This document shows positions 8,857 to 18,800 of a stretch of DNA of 64,000 nt, in pieces (position 1 is the stretch's first letter; each line of letters starts with the position of its first letter). This DNA is from Paludibacterium paludis (GTDB lineage: Bacteria; Pseudomonadota; Gammaproteobacteria; Burkholderiales; Chromobacteriaceae). A model generated the notes under the pieces. That model saw only the letters and a program-made list of their open reading frames with translations, had not been told where the DNA came from and made no database searches. The DNA lies in contig NZ_CP069161.1 in the NCBI RefSeq assembly GCF_018802605.1, forward strand, positions 496,001 through 560,000, in the 5' to 3' direction. Made by a program: the position numbers and the translations under genes.

Positions 8857-10896
8857 TCAGGGGGTGGGCGGAAGCAGGTCGGCGATGATCTTCGGCGTAA
8901 TGAAAACCAGCAATTCCCGGCGCTTGTTCGCCGCCTGCTTGCTGCGGAACAGGGCGCCGATGCCCGGGATGTCGCCGAGGAGGGGGACTTTCTGCTGAAG
9001 GTCGCTCTGCTCTTCGACATAGATACCGCCGATGACCACCGTCCCCCCGTTCTCGATCAGCACCTGGGTGGTGATTTTCTTGGTATTGATGGAGGGGGTA
9101 CCCTGCACGAGCTGGCTGAAATTGGCCGAGTCCTTGGACAGATCGATGTTCATCAGGACCGTGTTGTCCGGGGAGATCTGTGGGGTGACCTTGAGGCTCA
9201 GCACCGCCTTTTTGAACTCGACCTTGGTCGAGATGCTGGTTCCGCTGCCGGTATCGGACTGGTAGGGGATTTCCTGGCCCTCCTCGATGCGGGCCTCGGT
9301 CCGGTCCGAAGTGAGCACGTGCGGACTGGAAATGACCTTGCCCTTGTCTTCCGCCTGCATCGCCTGCAACTCGAGTCCGATCACCGCGCTCGCCCCGGCG
9401 CGGAACAGGGCCGCCACCGAGTTGTAGGGGGTCTTGATCGGCAGGTTCACGCCAATGCCGGGCATTTTCAGCGTCCCATCATCATTAAGCGTGCTACCTA
9501 ACAGCATGTCTTTACTGTAGCGGGCAAAACTCAGCTTCACCCCCAGATCCCGGCTGAAATTGTCGGTCGCTTCCACGATGCGCGCTTCGATCAGAACCTG
9601 GCGCACCGGTATGTCGGTCTTGCGGATCAGCCCGCGGATCTTGTCGATGACCTCACGGGTATCGTTGACGATCAGTGTGTTGGTTTTGGGGTCGAGCAGC
9701 ACGCTGCCACGCTCCGACAGCACGGTGCCGCCCTTACTGCCGCCGAGCGAGCGGTCGTCGAGGATTTTCCGGAAATCCTCCGCCGAACGGTAGCGCAGCA
9801 CAAAGGTGTCGGATTGCAAGGGCGCGAGATTGCCGAGTTGTTGCCGGCTCTCCAGCATCTGCCGGTCATGGTTGGCCAATTCCTCGCGCGGCGCGACGCG
9901 AATGATATTGCCCATGCGGCGTTGATCCAGGTCGCGACTTTGCAGAACCAGATCCAGGGCCTCTTCCCACGGCACATCCTTGAGCCTGAGCGTGACCGAA
10001 CCCGTCACCGTGTCGCTGACCACGATGTTCATCCCGGAGAACTCCGCGATGACCTGGAGCAGATTGCGCACATCGATGTTCTGGAAATTAAGCGACAGCC
10101 GGTCAGCACGGGAGGCGGCGGCCTTCGGGCGCGCCGCTGGAGTCGCGGGCGCCTGCGCGGGGGTGTTCAGCCCCGGCTTGACGACCTGGATCGTCAGCTT
10201 GCCGTCCGCCTGCCAGCTGGTGAATTGCGCATTGGGATCGAGCGTGACCAGCAGCTTGGCCTTTTTACCCTGGTTGCGGGTCTCGATACGTCTCACCGGA
10301 GTGGCGAAATCGGTCACGTCCACGCGTCGCTCGCGCCCCGCCGGGAAACGCTGGCCCGGTAGTCCCACGACGAGGATGGCGCCATTGCGGTGGATATCCG
10401 TCACGACATTGCCGGCGGGAAGCGTCAGCTCGATACGCCCCTCGCCGGCCGCGCCCCGGGCGAAGTCGAGCGCGAAAGGCGTCTCCTCCGCCCGGACCGG
10501 CGCTGCGATCTTGCTGCCTTCGCCCAGCACGAGCTCAAGCGTGTTGCCTTCCGCCCGGGTGCGCCATGAGGCCTGGCGCGCAAGATTGACGACCAGCCGT
10601 GAACGGCCCTCAACCTCGACGGCCGACAGCGAGCCAACCAGCTCTCCTGCCAGTTCCAGCGCCTCCTTGGGCAAGGTAAGCCGGTGCTGGCCAAGATCGA
10701 GGTTCAGGCGCGGAGGTTGATCGACCATGAAGGCGCGGGTGTCGCCCGGCGGGGAGTCGAACGTCAGGGTCAGAATCTCTTCCCCTTGCGAAGAGCGGGA
10801 GAGTGCCATGCCTGTCAGGGCGGCCATGGCGTGGCAGGGCCAGTGGCCGATGAAAATGGCGAGCGCGGTAAGGAGATATCCTTGGCGGTGTCTCAT
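8857..10896 (-). CDS. pilQ: Type IV pilus secretin PilQ
   Basis: A 679-residue outer-membrane secretin, the gated channel through which the type IV pilus exits. An N-terminal signal peptide ends near CHAMA. AMIN-type domains that bind peptidoglycan occupy roughly residues 25-220. A proline/alanine-rich linker near 240-265 precedes an STN domain ([20 protein letters not shown], about 270-335). An N-domain ([13 protein letters not shown]) and the secretin core with [20 protein letters not shown] follow, about 490-675. It overlaps pilP by ATGA and is the last pil gene before aroK. Confidence 0.96.
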   Translation of the reverse strand: MRHRQGYLLTALAIFIGHWPCHAMAALTGMALSRSSQGEEILTLTFDSPPGDTRAFMVDQPPRLNLDLGQHRLTLPKEALELAGELVGSLSAVEVEGRSRLVVNLARQASWRTRAEGNTLELVLGEGSKIAAPVRAEETPFALDFARGAAGEGRIELTLPAGNVVTDIHRNGAILVVGLPGQRFPAGRERRVDVTDFATPVRRIETRNQGKKAKLLVTLDPNAQFTSWQADGKLTIQVVKPGLNTPAQAPATPAARPKAAASRADRLSLNFQNIDVRNLLQVIAEFSGMNIVVSDTVTGSVTLRLKDVPWEEALDLVLQSRDLDQRRMGNIIRVAPREELANHDRQMLESRQQLGNLAPLQSDTFVLRYRSAEDFRKILDDRSLGGSKGGTVLSERGSVLLDPKTNTLIVNDTREVIDKIRGLIRKTDIPVRQVLIEARIVEATDNFSRDLGVKLSFARYSKDMLLGSTLNDDGTLKMPGIGVNLPIKTPYNSVAALFRAGASAVIGLELQAMQAEDKGKVISSPHVLTSDRTEARIEEGQEIPYQSDTGSGTSISTKVEFKKAVLSLKVTPQISPDNTVLMNIDLSKDSANFSQLVQGTPSINTKKITTQVLIENGGTVVIGGIYVEEQSDLQQKVPLLGDIPGIGALFRSKQAANKRRELLVFITPKIIADLLPPTP

Positions 10897-11408
10897 CGTT
10901 TGGGTTCCGGTTCTCTCAGGGCCAATGTCGTAATGCGTTGTGTCCAGGTGCCGTCGGTTCCCCGCAGCATTTCCCGGATGTCCATGCCGTCTTCCCGCAC
11001 GTTCTGGATGCGTCCGAAGCGGGTGCCGATATGATTGCCCGGCGCGACGCGTTGCACGATGCCGTCCGGCGTGCGGACCAGCGCTTCGCGCTTGCCGCCA
11101 CGAGTCAGCGTGCCGACCATTTCCAGTTTGTCGAGTTCGTAATTTTCCAGCAGCTCGCGCGGCCGGGCGCTATCGGCGTCTGACGGCAGATTAAGGTACG
11201 AGAACTGTGACAGCCGGGCAGGCTCGAACGGGTCTTGCAGCAGCTCTGGCGTGATCTCGTACGCGACGTGCTGCGTGATACTGGGTAGTGGCGCGACCTT
11301 GCCGCGCGTGGTGCGCCGGGCATGATCCATCCATTCGTCGAGGTCGTCTGGCGAGCCGCCGCATCCGGCGAGTGTCAGGAGCAGGGTGACGAGCAGGAGG
11401 TGTCTCAT
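10893..11408 (-). CDS. pilP: Type IV pilus lipoprotein PilP
   Basis: A 171-residue lipoprotein. The signal peptide MRHLLLVTLLLTLAGC ends in a lipobox with Cys16 as the acylated residue. The mature part has an unstructured N-region and a C-terminal beta-sandwich (about residues 85-160, with VGTLTRGGKREALVRTPDG and VAPGNHIGTRFGRI). PilP links the PilN/PilO inner-membrane complex to the PilQ secretin in the periplasm. It overlaps both neighbours by 4 nt, so the whole pilMNOPQ block should be translated from one message. Confidence 0.95.
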   Translation of the reverse strand: MRHLLLVTLLLTLAGCGGSPDDLDEWMDHARRTTRGKVAPLPSITQHVAYEITPELLQDPFEPARLSQFSYLNLPSDADSARPRELLENYELDKLEMVGTLTRGGKREALVRTPDGIVQRVAPGNHIGTRFGRIQNVREDGMDIREMLRGTDGTWTQRITTLALREPEPKR

Positions 11409-12037
11409 GGCGTTTTTCTGCCGGTGGCCAGTGGTTTGGTGACGGTCCGCGCCGCCTGTTCATCGGCTTCCAGAGCCCTGAAGGTCCGCAGTTTCGCCTG
11501 CAGCGTCATACGACCGGATTTCCCCGGAGCGAGGGTCAGTTCGCTCAGCGTGACGATACGCGGCAATTTCGCCATGTCGGCGGTGAATGCGACCACGTTC
11601 CGGTAGGTGCCTGTGACGCGAAGGGAAATCGGCACTTCGGCCAGATCGCCCCTGATGACTTCCGGTTCCGGACGGAACAATTCGAAACGCACGTCGCGCC
11701 CCGCGCCGGCCTGATTGATGTCGGCCAGAAGCGACGCGATATTGGAGCGGGTCGGCAATTGACGAATCAGTTGCGCGAGCGCCCCTTCCACCGAGCGCAG
11801 TTGTCGTTCCTGTTCCGCCAGGCTGTGGACGGCGCGCAGCTTCTCTATATAGGTCTGTCGCAGCTCGGTTTCCTGCCTGCGCGCGTCGTCCAGCCGGGCG
11901 AGCGGCCCATCGAGCAGAAATGTGTAGCCCCCCGCCAGAACCAGCGTGCCCAGCAGCGCGGCGACGAAACATTGCCGCCGCACCGGCCAGTCGGCCATGG
12001 TACGCAGATCCAGTTGCCTGAGTTCGTCGAGTGTCAT
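11405..12037 (-). CDS. pilO: Type IV pilus inner-membrane protein PilO
   Basis: A 210-residue bitopic protein. A short cytoplasmic N-terminus (MTLDELRQLDLRTMADWPVR) is followed by one transmembrane helix (about 22-45), a coiled coil (about 50-95, rich in Arg, Glu and Gln) and a ferredoxin-like periplasmic domain containing VRFELFRPEPEV and VTGTYRNVVAFTADMAKLPR. PilO pairs with PilN to form the alignment complex between the cytoplasmic PilM ring and PilP/PilQ. Both ends overlap neighbouring pil genes by ATGA. Confidence 0.94.
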   Translation of the reverse strand: MTLDELRQLDLRTMADWPVRRQCFVAALLGTLVLAGGYTFLLDGPLARLDDARRQETELRQTYIEKLRAVHSLAEQERQLRSVEGALAQLIRQLPTRSNIASLLADINQAGAGRDVRFELFRPEPEVIRGDLAEVPISLRVTGTYRNVVAFTADMAKLPRIVTLSELTLAPGKSGRMTLQAKLRTFRALEADEQAARTVTKPLATGRKTP

Positions 12038-12618
12038 TGACGGGCTCCTTCCGAGGCTGCATGGCGAGTCGGTGCCTGCGACGCTTTTACCGACAGGGAA
12101 AATTCGCTGCCGCGCGAAGCGGCGTCGGCCGGATCGCGCAGATAATCCAGCTGCGGGTCGCTCAGCATCGGTCCTTGTCCCAAGAGGATCAGATAGGCCG
12201 ACACCCGCTCCGCGGACTGGGCCATTCCGGTGACGATGATGCGCTGACCGTCCTGTGACGGTTTGATTTCCTTCAGGTAGACGCCCGGCGGGGTGAGCAG
12301 GGAGAACTGCTCGAGCAGCCGCACGGCGTCGTTGCGTCCGGCCTGCAGTTTTTCCACCAGTTGCTGGCGCTCGATCAGGGTCTGTTTTTCCCGATTGAGG
12401 GAAGCGGCGCGGCGCAAGGTGCCGTTGAGCGTATTGATGGCGTCTTCAAGCTTGCCGTTCCTGGCCCCCTGGTCGCGGATAGCGGCGTCGATCGCCACGG
12501 CGGCGAGGGCGAGCAAGGCGGCCGAAACGAGCACGGCGAGGATCAGGAGCAGCCGGAATCGACGTCGGTGGCCTTCGCGAAGCCGTTCGCGGTAGGGGAG
12601 GAGGTTTATCCGGATCAC
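12034..12618 (-). CDS. pilN: Type IV pilus inner-membrane protein PilN
   Basis: A 194-residue bitopic protein whose N-terminus MIRINLLPYRERLRE is the conserved INLLP peptide that docks into PilM. One transmembrane helix (about residues 22-45), a coiled-coil region (about 50-95) and a ferredoxin-like periplasmic domain (LLTPPGVYLKEIKPSQDGQR) follow. It is the PilO partner. The gene overlaps pilM and pilO by 4 nt each. Confidence 0.95.
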   Translation of the reverse strand: MIRINLLPYRERLREGHRRRFRLLLILAVLVSAALLALAAVAIDAAIRDQGARNGKLEDAINTLNGTLRRAASLNREKQTLIERQQLVEKLQAGRNDAVRLLEQFSLLTPPGVYLKEIKPSQDGQRIIVTGMAQSAERVSAYLILLGQGPMLSDPQLDYLRDPADAASRGSEFSLSVKASQAPTRHAASEGARQ

Positions 12619-13709
12619 AGGTCGAACCTCCTGAGGGCAAGGCCGGTGGCGACCAGCAGCGAGGGCGCATCGGCCAGCAGATCCTTGATGGCGACGTCAC
12701 GCCCCTGGATCATGGTGGCGAACGGATTGGCGAGCATGGTGCTGATCTGGGTACGAAGCGCGACCGCATCGTCGAGTCCGGGCAGCAGGCTGCTGCCGCC
12801 GGCGAGCAGGATGTAGTCGATCCGTCCGTAACGGTTCTGGCTGACCATGGTGTAGAAGAACTGCAGTGCGCGCTGCACCTCCATCGCCAGGGTGTCGATG
12901 AACGGGTGGATCAACTCGGCCTCGACGCCTCCGGGCAGGCCGCTACGCGTTGTCTCCACGCCCAGCCGGCGCTGGATGTCGCGCGTCAGTTGCTGCCCGC
13001 CAAAAGTCAGATCGCGGTAATGGAGCTGTTCGCCGTTGCGTACCACGCTGCAATGAATGCGCGAAGCCCCGATCTCGAACAGGGCGAACGTCTGGTCGAG
13101 CCCCTGATCGGGCATCTGCAGGCGGATCTGCTCGAGCGCGGTCATCGACGCGAAGCACTCGACATCGACGACGCGCGCCGACAGACCCGCGAGCTCGACC
13201 GCGGCGACGCGCTCCTCGACCCGCTCCCGGCGGGCCGCGCACAGCATCACTTCCAGGTCGTCCAGATTGCCCTGCGCGGCGCCCAGCACCTGAAAATCCA
13301 GGTTGACTTCGTCGATGGGAAAGGGGATCAGGCCGGCCGCCTCGTTGCGTACCCGTTCTTCGAGAACATCCGCATCGCTGGCCGGGATCGACACCTTTTT
13401 GTAAATGGCCATGGCGGTGGGGATCGCCAAGGCGGTCTCCCGGGTGGAGGTGCCAAGCGCCTGCCAGGCGCTGGCGATGGCTTCGGCGATGGCCTCGATG
13501 TCATGGAAGGCGCCTTCCTCGACGGCGCCTGCCGGCAAGGGTTCGATACGGTAGCGGTCGAGCCGTATGGCCCTGCCGGTGCGTGACAGTTCGACCAGCT
13601 TGACCGAGGAGGAACCGATATCCACTCCGATCAGCGGCTGGGCCGCGGCATGCCGCAAGCCGGCCCGTTGCAGCCAGCCGGCACTTTTCTCAAAAAATTC
13701 GGCTAACAT
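12615..13709 (-). CDS. pilM: Type IV pilus actin-like ATPase PilM
   Basis: A 364-residue cytoplasmic actin-fold protein. The first phosphate-binding loop is LIGVDIGSSSVKLVEL at about residues 25-40. The C-terminal adenosine loop is ILLAGGSSLLPGLDDAV, near 300-320. It binds the N-terminus of PilN and completes the cytoplasmic ring of the pilus machine. It is the first gene of pilMNOPQ; on the minus strand GAGGGAG lies upstream of its ATG. The roughly 115-nt gap to the divergent PBP1A gene must hold the operon promoter. Confidence 0.95.
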   Translation of the reverse strand: MLAEFFEKSAGWLQRAGLRHAAAQPLIGVDIGSSSVKLVELSRTGRAIRLDRYRIEPLPAGAVEEGAFHDIEAIAEAIASAWQALGTSTRETALAIPTAMAIYKKVSIPASDADVLEERVRNEAAGLIPFPIDEVNLDFQVLGAAQGNLDDLEVMLCAARRERVEERVAAVELAGLSARVVDVECFASMTALEQIRLQMPDQGLDQTFALFEIGASRIHCSVVRNGEQLHYRDLTFGGQQLTRDIQRRLGVETTRSGLPGGVEAELIHPFIDTLAMEVQRALQFFYTMVSQNRYGRIDYILLAGGSSLLPGLDDAVALRTQISTMLANPFATMIQGRDVAIKDLLADAPSLLVATGLALRRFDL

Positions 13710-13767
13710 GGGCGCTTTGGCTCCCTCTTGGCGGCTATCGATCGGAGGGGGACGGAACGAAACTGTC

Positions 13768-13794
13768 TTGTCCCGTTGCCCAAGACGTTATAAT
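13768..13794 (+). promoter_or_regulatory. Probable sigma-70 promoter for the PBP1A gene
   Basis: A consensus -10 element TATAAT is at 13789-13794, with TTGTCC (13768-13773) as a weak, closely spaced -35. It sits 31 nt before the PBP1A start codon. The same interval must also drive pilM on the opposite strand, and the TTATAA core is itself palindromic, so the two promoters may overlap. Confidence 0.5.
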
Positions 13795-13825
13795 CCCTTT
13801 TCTTGTGACGCTTTTCGACCATTCT

Positions 13826-16189
13826 ATGCTTAAGCGAATCCTTGCCATTCTGGCTGGTCTGTTCATCGGTGGCGCCGTTGTGGCGGCCGGTGCGCTGGCC
13901 GTGGCGATCATCATAACCTACCCGACTTTGCCCAGTCTTGACTCGCTCACCGACTACCGGCCCAAGATCCCGTTGCGGGTCTATTCCGGCGATGGCGTGC
14001 TGATCGGCGAGTTCGGCGAGGAGCGCCGTTCGTTCCTGCGCATCCAGGATGTTCCGCAACCGATGAAGCAGGCCGTGCTGGCCGCGGAAGACGAGCGCTT
14101 TTACCAGCATAGCGGAGTCGACTATATCGGTGTGTTCCGCGCGGCGCTGACCAACCTCGTGACCGGGCACAGCAAGCTGGGCGCCAGCACCATCACCATG
14201 CAGGTGGCCCGCAATTTCCTGCTGTCGCCGGAAAAGACTTTCACCCGGAAATTTACCGAGGCCCTGCTTGCCTTCAAGATTGAGCATTCTCTCTCCAAGG
14301 ATCAGATTCTCGAGCTGTATTTCAACCAGATTTATCTGGGGCAGCGCGCCTACGGTTTCGGCGCAGCGGCGCAGGCCTATTTCGGCAAGTCCATCAAGGA
14401 CCTGAATATCGCCGAGATGGCTATGCTGGCAGGGTTGCCCAAGGCACCGTCCGCGTACAATCCCATCGTCAATCCGGAGCGGGCCACATTGCGCCAGCAA
14501 TACGTGCTGCGCCGCATGAAAGATCTGAACTTTATCACCCCTGAACAGTATGACGATGCGATGCAGGTCAAACTTAAGGTGGTTAGTCAGGCTCTGGACA
14601 ACAGTTTTCCCGCGCAATATGTTGCGGAAATGGCTCGGCAGGCGATGTACGAGCGGTATCGCGAGAAAGCCTATACCGACGGTTTCCGCGTCGTGACCAC
14701 TATCAACAGCCATGACCAGCAGTGGGCCTACGACGCATTGCGCGCGGGGCTCATCGATTTCGACCGCAAGCACGGCTACCGGGGCCCGGAGAGTTTCATC
14801 GACACCCGGGAGTCACAGGGCGAGGATCCGTCCGAAGTGCTGGATGACGCGCTCTCCGAGATCCGCGACAGCGGCGACATGCTCGCCGCGATCGTGCAAA
14901 GCGCGTCGCCGGTCGAAGTGCGGGCCTATCTGCGCGGCGGCAAGATCGCCTCGGTCAAGGGGCCTGGTCTCGATTTCGCCCGACGCGCGCTCAATCCACG
15001 CCTTCCTGCCGCCCAGCAGATCCGTCCCGGAGCGGTGATCCGCGTCAGGGCCAACGAGAAGGGGTACTGGGAAATCGTGCAGATGCCGGAGGTCGAGGGC
15101 GGCTTCGTCTCGCTCGACACCCGTACCGGGGCGATCCGTTCCCTGGTCGGCGGGTTCGATTTCAACCGCCGCAGCTTCAATCACGTGACGCAGGCATGGC
15201 GCCAGCCCGGTTCCACGTTCAAGCCGTTCATCTATTCGGCCGCGATCGACAAGGGGCTGCCTCCTTCAACCATCATCAACGACGCGCCATTGACCGTCGA
15301 CCTTCAGGATGGAACCGGCCAGCGCTGGATTCCGAAAAACGATGACGGCAAATTCCTTGGCATGATGTCCATGCGTCGCGCCCTGACCCTGTCGCGCAAC
15401 CTGGTCTCGGTGCGTCTGATCAAGGCCATCAGTCCTGACTACGCCCAACAGTACATCCAGCGCTTCGGGTTTTCCGCGAAGCAGCACCCGGCTTATTTGA
15501 CCATGGCGCTGGGCGCAGGATCGGTCACCGCGCTGCAGATGGCCGAAGGCTATTCGGTGTTCGCCAATGGTGGTTATCGCACCAAGGCCTATTTCATTGA
15601 CCGCATCGAGGACGCGACAGGCAAGGTGCTGGCCAAGACCGTGCCTGCCGTGGCCGGGCAGGGCGCGCAGCAGGCGATCGATCCGCGCAACGCCTTTATC
15701 ATGACGAGCATGATGGGCGATGTGGTGCGGTACGGTACCGCTGCACGGGCGATGGCGATCGGACGTCAGGATCTGGCCGGCAAGACCGGCACCACGAGCG
15801 ATTTCAAGGATGCGTGGTTCGTCGGCTTCAATCCCGGTCTGGTCGCCGCCACCTGGGTAGGCTACGACCAGCCGCGCAGCCTGGGACGCTATGGATATGG
15901 TGGAACCGCGGCTTTGCCGATCTGGATCAATTACATGACCAATGCGCTCAAGGGCGTGCCAGAGGTCGACATGCCGGTGCCCGCCGGCATCACGGTGAAG
16001 CCGGGGGCCGGCCTGAGGGGGGGCGACGAATATTACTACGACGAATTCCCGAAACCGAATCCGGAAATCCATCTGGATAACCAGGGGACCGTGCCGAGCG
16101 ACGGGCCGTCCGATGAGGATGCGTCAGCCGCTCAAAGCGATGCTCCGGTGCGGGATGCCGTTGAGAACGTGAAGGAGCAGCTGTTCTGA
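13826..16189 (+). CDS. mrcA: Penicillin-binding protein 1A (bifunctional transglycosylase/transpeptidase)
   Basis: A 787-residue class A PBP that polymerises and cross-links peptidoglycan. The N-terminal membrane anchor is at about residues 5-30. The GT51 domain follows with EDERFYQHSGVD and GASTITMQVARNF (about 85-130). An inserted OB-like region lies in the middle. The transpeptidase has GSTFKPF (catalytic Ser of SxxK, about residue 460), LSRNLVS (SxN) and AGKTGTTSDFKDAWF (KTG). The C-terminal tail is acidic and Pro-rich. ATG 13826 (MLKRILAI) is preferred over an upstream GTG at 13805. The divergent pairing with pilM is conserved in related bacteria; a terminator follows. Confidence 0.95.
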   Translation: MLKRILAILAGLFIGGAVVAAGALAVAIIITYPTLPSLDSLTDYRPKIPLRVYSGDGVLIGEFGEERRSFLRIQDVPQPMKQAVLAAEDERFYQHSGVDYIGVFRAALTNLVTGHSKLGASTITMQVARNFLLSPEKTFTRKFTEALLAFKIEHSLSKDQILELYFNQIYLGQRAYGFGAAAQAYFGKSIKDLNIAEMAMLAGLPKAPSAYNPIVNPERATLRQQYVLRRMKDLNFITPEQYDDAMQVKLKVVSQALDNSFPAQYVAEMARQAMYERYREKAYTDGFRVVTTINSHDQQWAYDALRAGLIDFDRKHGYRGPESFIDTRESQGEDPSEVLDDALSEIRDSGDMLAAIVQSASPVEVRAYLRGGKIASVKGPGLDFARRALNPRLPAAQQIRPGAVIRVRANEKGYWEIVQMPEVEGGFVSLDTRTGAIRSLVGGFDFNRRSFNHVTQAWRQPGSTFKPFIYSAAIDKGLPPSTIINDAPLTVDLQDGTGQRWIPKNDDGKFLGMMSMRRALTLSRNLVSVRLIKAISPDYAQQYIQRFGFSAKQHPAYLTMALGAGSVTALQMAEGYSVFANGGYRTKAYFIDRIEDATGKVLAKTVPAVAGQGAQQAIDPRNAFIMTSMMGDVVRYGTAARAMAIGRQDLAGKTGTTSDFKDAWFVGFNPGLVAATWVGYDQPRSLGRYGYGGTAALPIWINYMTNALKGVPEVDMPVPAGITVKPGAGLRGGDEYYYDEFPKPNPEIHLDNQGTVPSDGPSDEDASAAQSDAPVRDAVENVKEQLF

Positions 16190-16218
16190 TCTGCTGATCA
16201 TCCCATCCGCAGGAAACG

Positions 16219-16253
16219 AACCCGTCACGCGTGCGAGCCGTGACGGGTTTTTG
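16219..16253 (+). terminator. Rho-independent terminator after PBP1A
   Basis: An 11-bp stem with arms AACCCGTCACG and CGTGACGGGTT (16219-16229 and 16239-16249) and a 9-nt loop is followed by TTTTTGC. It is 30 nt past the PBP1A stop. Confidence 0.85.
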
Positions 16254-16345
16254 CATTTCGGAGTTGTCCTAATCCACTCTGATGAGGTTTCCGCCAGAAT
16301 CCGGCTGTCAGATGCAATGCCATAGAGGCAAGGAGCCGGAGTGTT

Positions 16346-16963
16346 ATGAAATCCATCATCGTCGTCGACGACCACCCTGTGGTAAGGCTGGCCGTCAGGA
16401 ACACCTTCGGGGGGCAGGATGATTGCCTCTTTGTGGGAGAAGCATCCGGACCGGAAGAAATGATGGCGCTGATCCGGCAATTGCCGCCCGATCTGGTGAT
16501 ACTGGACATGATGCTCGGCCGGAACGATGGGTTGACGCTGATTCGCAAGATACGGACGATCGACCCGGAGATCCGCGTGCTGGTGTTCAGCACGCGGGAC
16601 GATGCCGTGCACGTTGCGCGGGCGCGGCGCGAAGGCGCCAGTGGCTACGTGTCCAAGAATGCGGAGCCCGGCGTCCTGTTGCAGGCCGCCCGTTCAGTGC
16701 TGGCCGGTTTTCTGGTTTTTCCCGAAACCGACGGAGCCCGGGGTCATGAACAGATCGCCGTCGCGCCCGATATCTGCCTGAGCCGGCGTGAACTGTCGGT
16801 GCTGACCCTGATGGCCGGAGGAATGCGCAACAAGGCGATCGCCGAGCGCTTGTATCTGAGTCCTAAAACGATCAGTACCTACAAGGCGCGCATGCAGGAA
16901 AAACTCGGCCTCGCATCAACGCTCGAACTGATCGACTACGCGCGCTTTCACGGTCTGGGCTGA
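16346..16963 (+). CDS. NarL/FixJ-family response regulator
   Basis: A 205-residue two-domain regulator. The receiver domain (residues 1-120) starts MKSIIVVDDHPVVRLAV, with the acidic pocket DD, the likely phospho-acceptor Asp in LVILDMMLGR (about residue 54) and the conserved Lys in GYVSKNAEPG (about 105). The C-terminal LuxR-type helix-turn-helix is seen in LSRRELSVLTLMAGGMRNKA followed by LYLSPKTISTYKARMQEKL. AGGAG upstream supports the start. No histidine kinase lies next to it, so it is an orphan here. It runs convergently toward the eptA-like gene 12 nt away; its targets are unknown. Confidence 0.88.
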   Translation: MKSIIVVDDHPVVRLAVRNTFGGQDDCLFVGEASGPEEMMALIRQLPPDLVILDMMLGRNDGLTLIRKIRTIDPEIRVLVFSTRDDAVHVARARREGASGYVSKNAEPGVLLQAARSVLAGFLVFPETDGARGHEQIAVAPDICLSRRELSVLTLMAGGMRNKAIAERLYLSPKTISTYKARMQEKLGLASTLELIDYARFHGLG

Positions 16964-16975
16964 CGCCCGCGGGGC

Positions 16976-18592
16976 TTATCCGGTGCGGCAAGGCGCGAAC
17001 AGATCAAGGGCCGGCCGGTAAACCGAGGTCTGGATATCCAGCAAACCCAATACGGAATGGAACAGATAGTCGTGCGTATACCGCCGGTCGCTGCGCGCTT
17101 TGAGGCAGCGCCCGTCAACCTTGAAATCGTTCTGGAAGTTGGCCGACAGCCACAGCGCCGCGGCGATGTGCTTTTGCTGGTCCGGCGCGACGAAATACGG
17201 GGCGCCGTGCAGGTACATGCCGTGTTCGCCAAGCGATTCGCCATGGTCGGACAGATAGATCATCGCCGTGTCGAGATCGGCATTTTTCTTGAGCAACTCG
17301 ATGGTGCGCGACAGTACGTAATCTGTATATAAGATTGTATTATCGTAAGCGTTTACAATTCCCTGACGATCGCAGCGGTCGAGCTGGCTGGTTTTGCAGA
17401 CCGGCTTGAAGGTTTCGAAGCGGGCCGGATAGCGCTGAAAGTAGGCAGGTCCGTGACTGCCCATCATGTGCAGAACCACGACCATGTCCTTGCCGGCTTT
17501 GTTCGAGGCCTCCCTCAGTCCTTGCAGCATGATTTCGTCATGGCACTCGGTGTCGCAGAACTCCGGTATGGCAAGATCCGTCGTGCTGATCGTCGGAACC
17601 CTGTCGCAGACGCCCTTGCATCCTGACTGATTGTCACGCCACTGCACCGCGAAACCGGCTCGCTGAATCACGTCCAGCAGCCCTTCCTGTCCCTTGGCCT
17701 TGCTGTCGCTGTACCCTTCGCGGGTCAAATTAGAAAACATGCAGGGCAGCGAGACGGCCGTTTCGGTCCCGCATGACCAGACATTCGGCAGATTGATCAC
17801 GCCGGGTTCGCGGGCCAGTTGCGGAGTCGTATTGCGGGCATAGCCATTCAGACCGAAGTTTTCCGCGCGGGCGGTTTCCCCCACTACGATCACTGTCAGG
17901 CTGCGCCGCTTGCGCTGCGCCCATTGCGGGCCTTTTTTGGCATCCGTGCCCAGGGGCGCGACGACGGTCGGGCGGGTCAGGTAAGTGTCGTTCACGTACC
18001 CCCAGGTCGCTTGCAAGGCGTTGGACGGAATCAGCAGCAGGCGGATTTCGCGATGGTTTCGGAACAGCGAGGCGAACTCCTGATAAAACAGCATGGCGAT
18101 GGCCAGTATCACCGCGAAGCTGGCTATCGCGGACAGTACGCGCACGCCAAGCTCGCGCCAGAAAGGTCTCCACGCGACGGGAAGGCGCCATACGGCTATG
18201 GAAGGAATGACTCCGAGGACGATAAAGTACCCCGCCATTTTGAAGGTCAGCAGGTCGAGCGACTCGGCGCGGTTGGTCTCCATGACGTTCTGTATCATGC
18301 GCGCATCAATCATCACGCCGTACTGGTTCATGAAATACGTGACGAACGAGGAAAGTACGAGAAGCCCGATCGCCAGCGGTTTGAAGACATAGGGCGATGC
18401 GACAAGACTGAGCACCAGATTGTAGTAAGCCAGGACCAGCAGGCCAGCCACGCCGATAAATCCCCAATCCTTCGGACTCACCGGATCGACAAAGGCGATC
18501 AGCCGGGTCCAGAAGGGATAGTTGTAGCAGAGCAGCAAAAGGGCCGATACGGCCAGGGTAACGACTTCACTGCGCAGCGGGCGTTTTACCAC
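16976..18592 (-). CDS. eptA: Lipid A phosphoethanolamine transferase (EptA-like)
   Basis: A 538-residue inner-membrane enzyme with five N-terminal transmembrane helices (to about residue 170) and a periplasmic sulfatase-like domain. Key motifs are VVGETARAENFGLNGY (metal-binding Glu), CGTETAVSLPCMF (nucleophilic Thr), HMMGSHGPAY (His) and YLSDHGESLGEHGMYLHG (Asp/His metal ligands), plus several Cys pairs as in EptA/MCR. Family members add phosphoethanolamine to lipid A and can lower polymyxin sensitivity. I place the start at GTG 18592, which has GGAG 9 nt upstream; the frame stays open to 18769, but the extra part looks non-coding. Confidence 0.9.
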   Translation of the reverse strand: MVKRPLRSEVVTLAVSALLLLCYNYPFWTRLIAFVDPVSPKDWGFIGVAGLLVLAYYNLVLSLVASPYVFKPLAIGLLVLSSFVTYFMNQYGVMIDARMIQNVMETNRAESLDLLTFKMAGYFIVLGVIPSIAVWRLPVAWRPFWRELGVRVLSAIASFAVILAIAMLFYQEFASLFRNHREIRLLLIPSNALQATWGYVNDTYLTRPTVVAPLGTDAKKGPQWAQRKRRSLTVIVVGETARAENFGLNGYARNTTPQLAREPGVINLPNVWSCGTETAVSLPCMFSNLTREGYSDSKAKGQEGLLDVIQRAGFAVQWRDNQSGCKGVCDRVPTISTTDLAIPEFCDTECHDEIMLQGLREASNKAGKDMVVVLHMMGSHGPAYFQRYPARFETFKPVCKTSQLDRCDRQGIVNAYDNTILYTDYVLSRTIELLKKNADLDTAMIYLSDHGESLGEHGMYLHGAPYFVAPDQQKHIAAALWLSANFQNDFKVDGRCLKARSDRRYTHDYLFHSVLGLLDIQTSVYRPALDLFAPCRTG

Positions 18593-18800
18593 AATACTCG
18601 ACTCCGGATTCTTCGACCAGGCGGCCACGAAGGCAAGAGTATGCCTACATGACGGAGGGGCTTCAACCTTGACCCCGATGGCGCGGGGGAGTGTGGCCGC
18701 ATGGGGACGCCGGATACCGGTCTGTCCTGACTCAGGAATTCGGCCCGTTGCGGATGGAACCCGAAACACCGGTCATGGCCGCGGTCCGTGCGCGCGGCCG

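Noticed and set aside
18593..18769. Upstream extension of the EptA-like frame
   Set aside because: GTG 18592 has a good ribosome site and yields the normal family length. The extra 59 codons lack a signal or helix and look non-coding.
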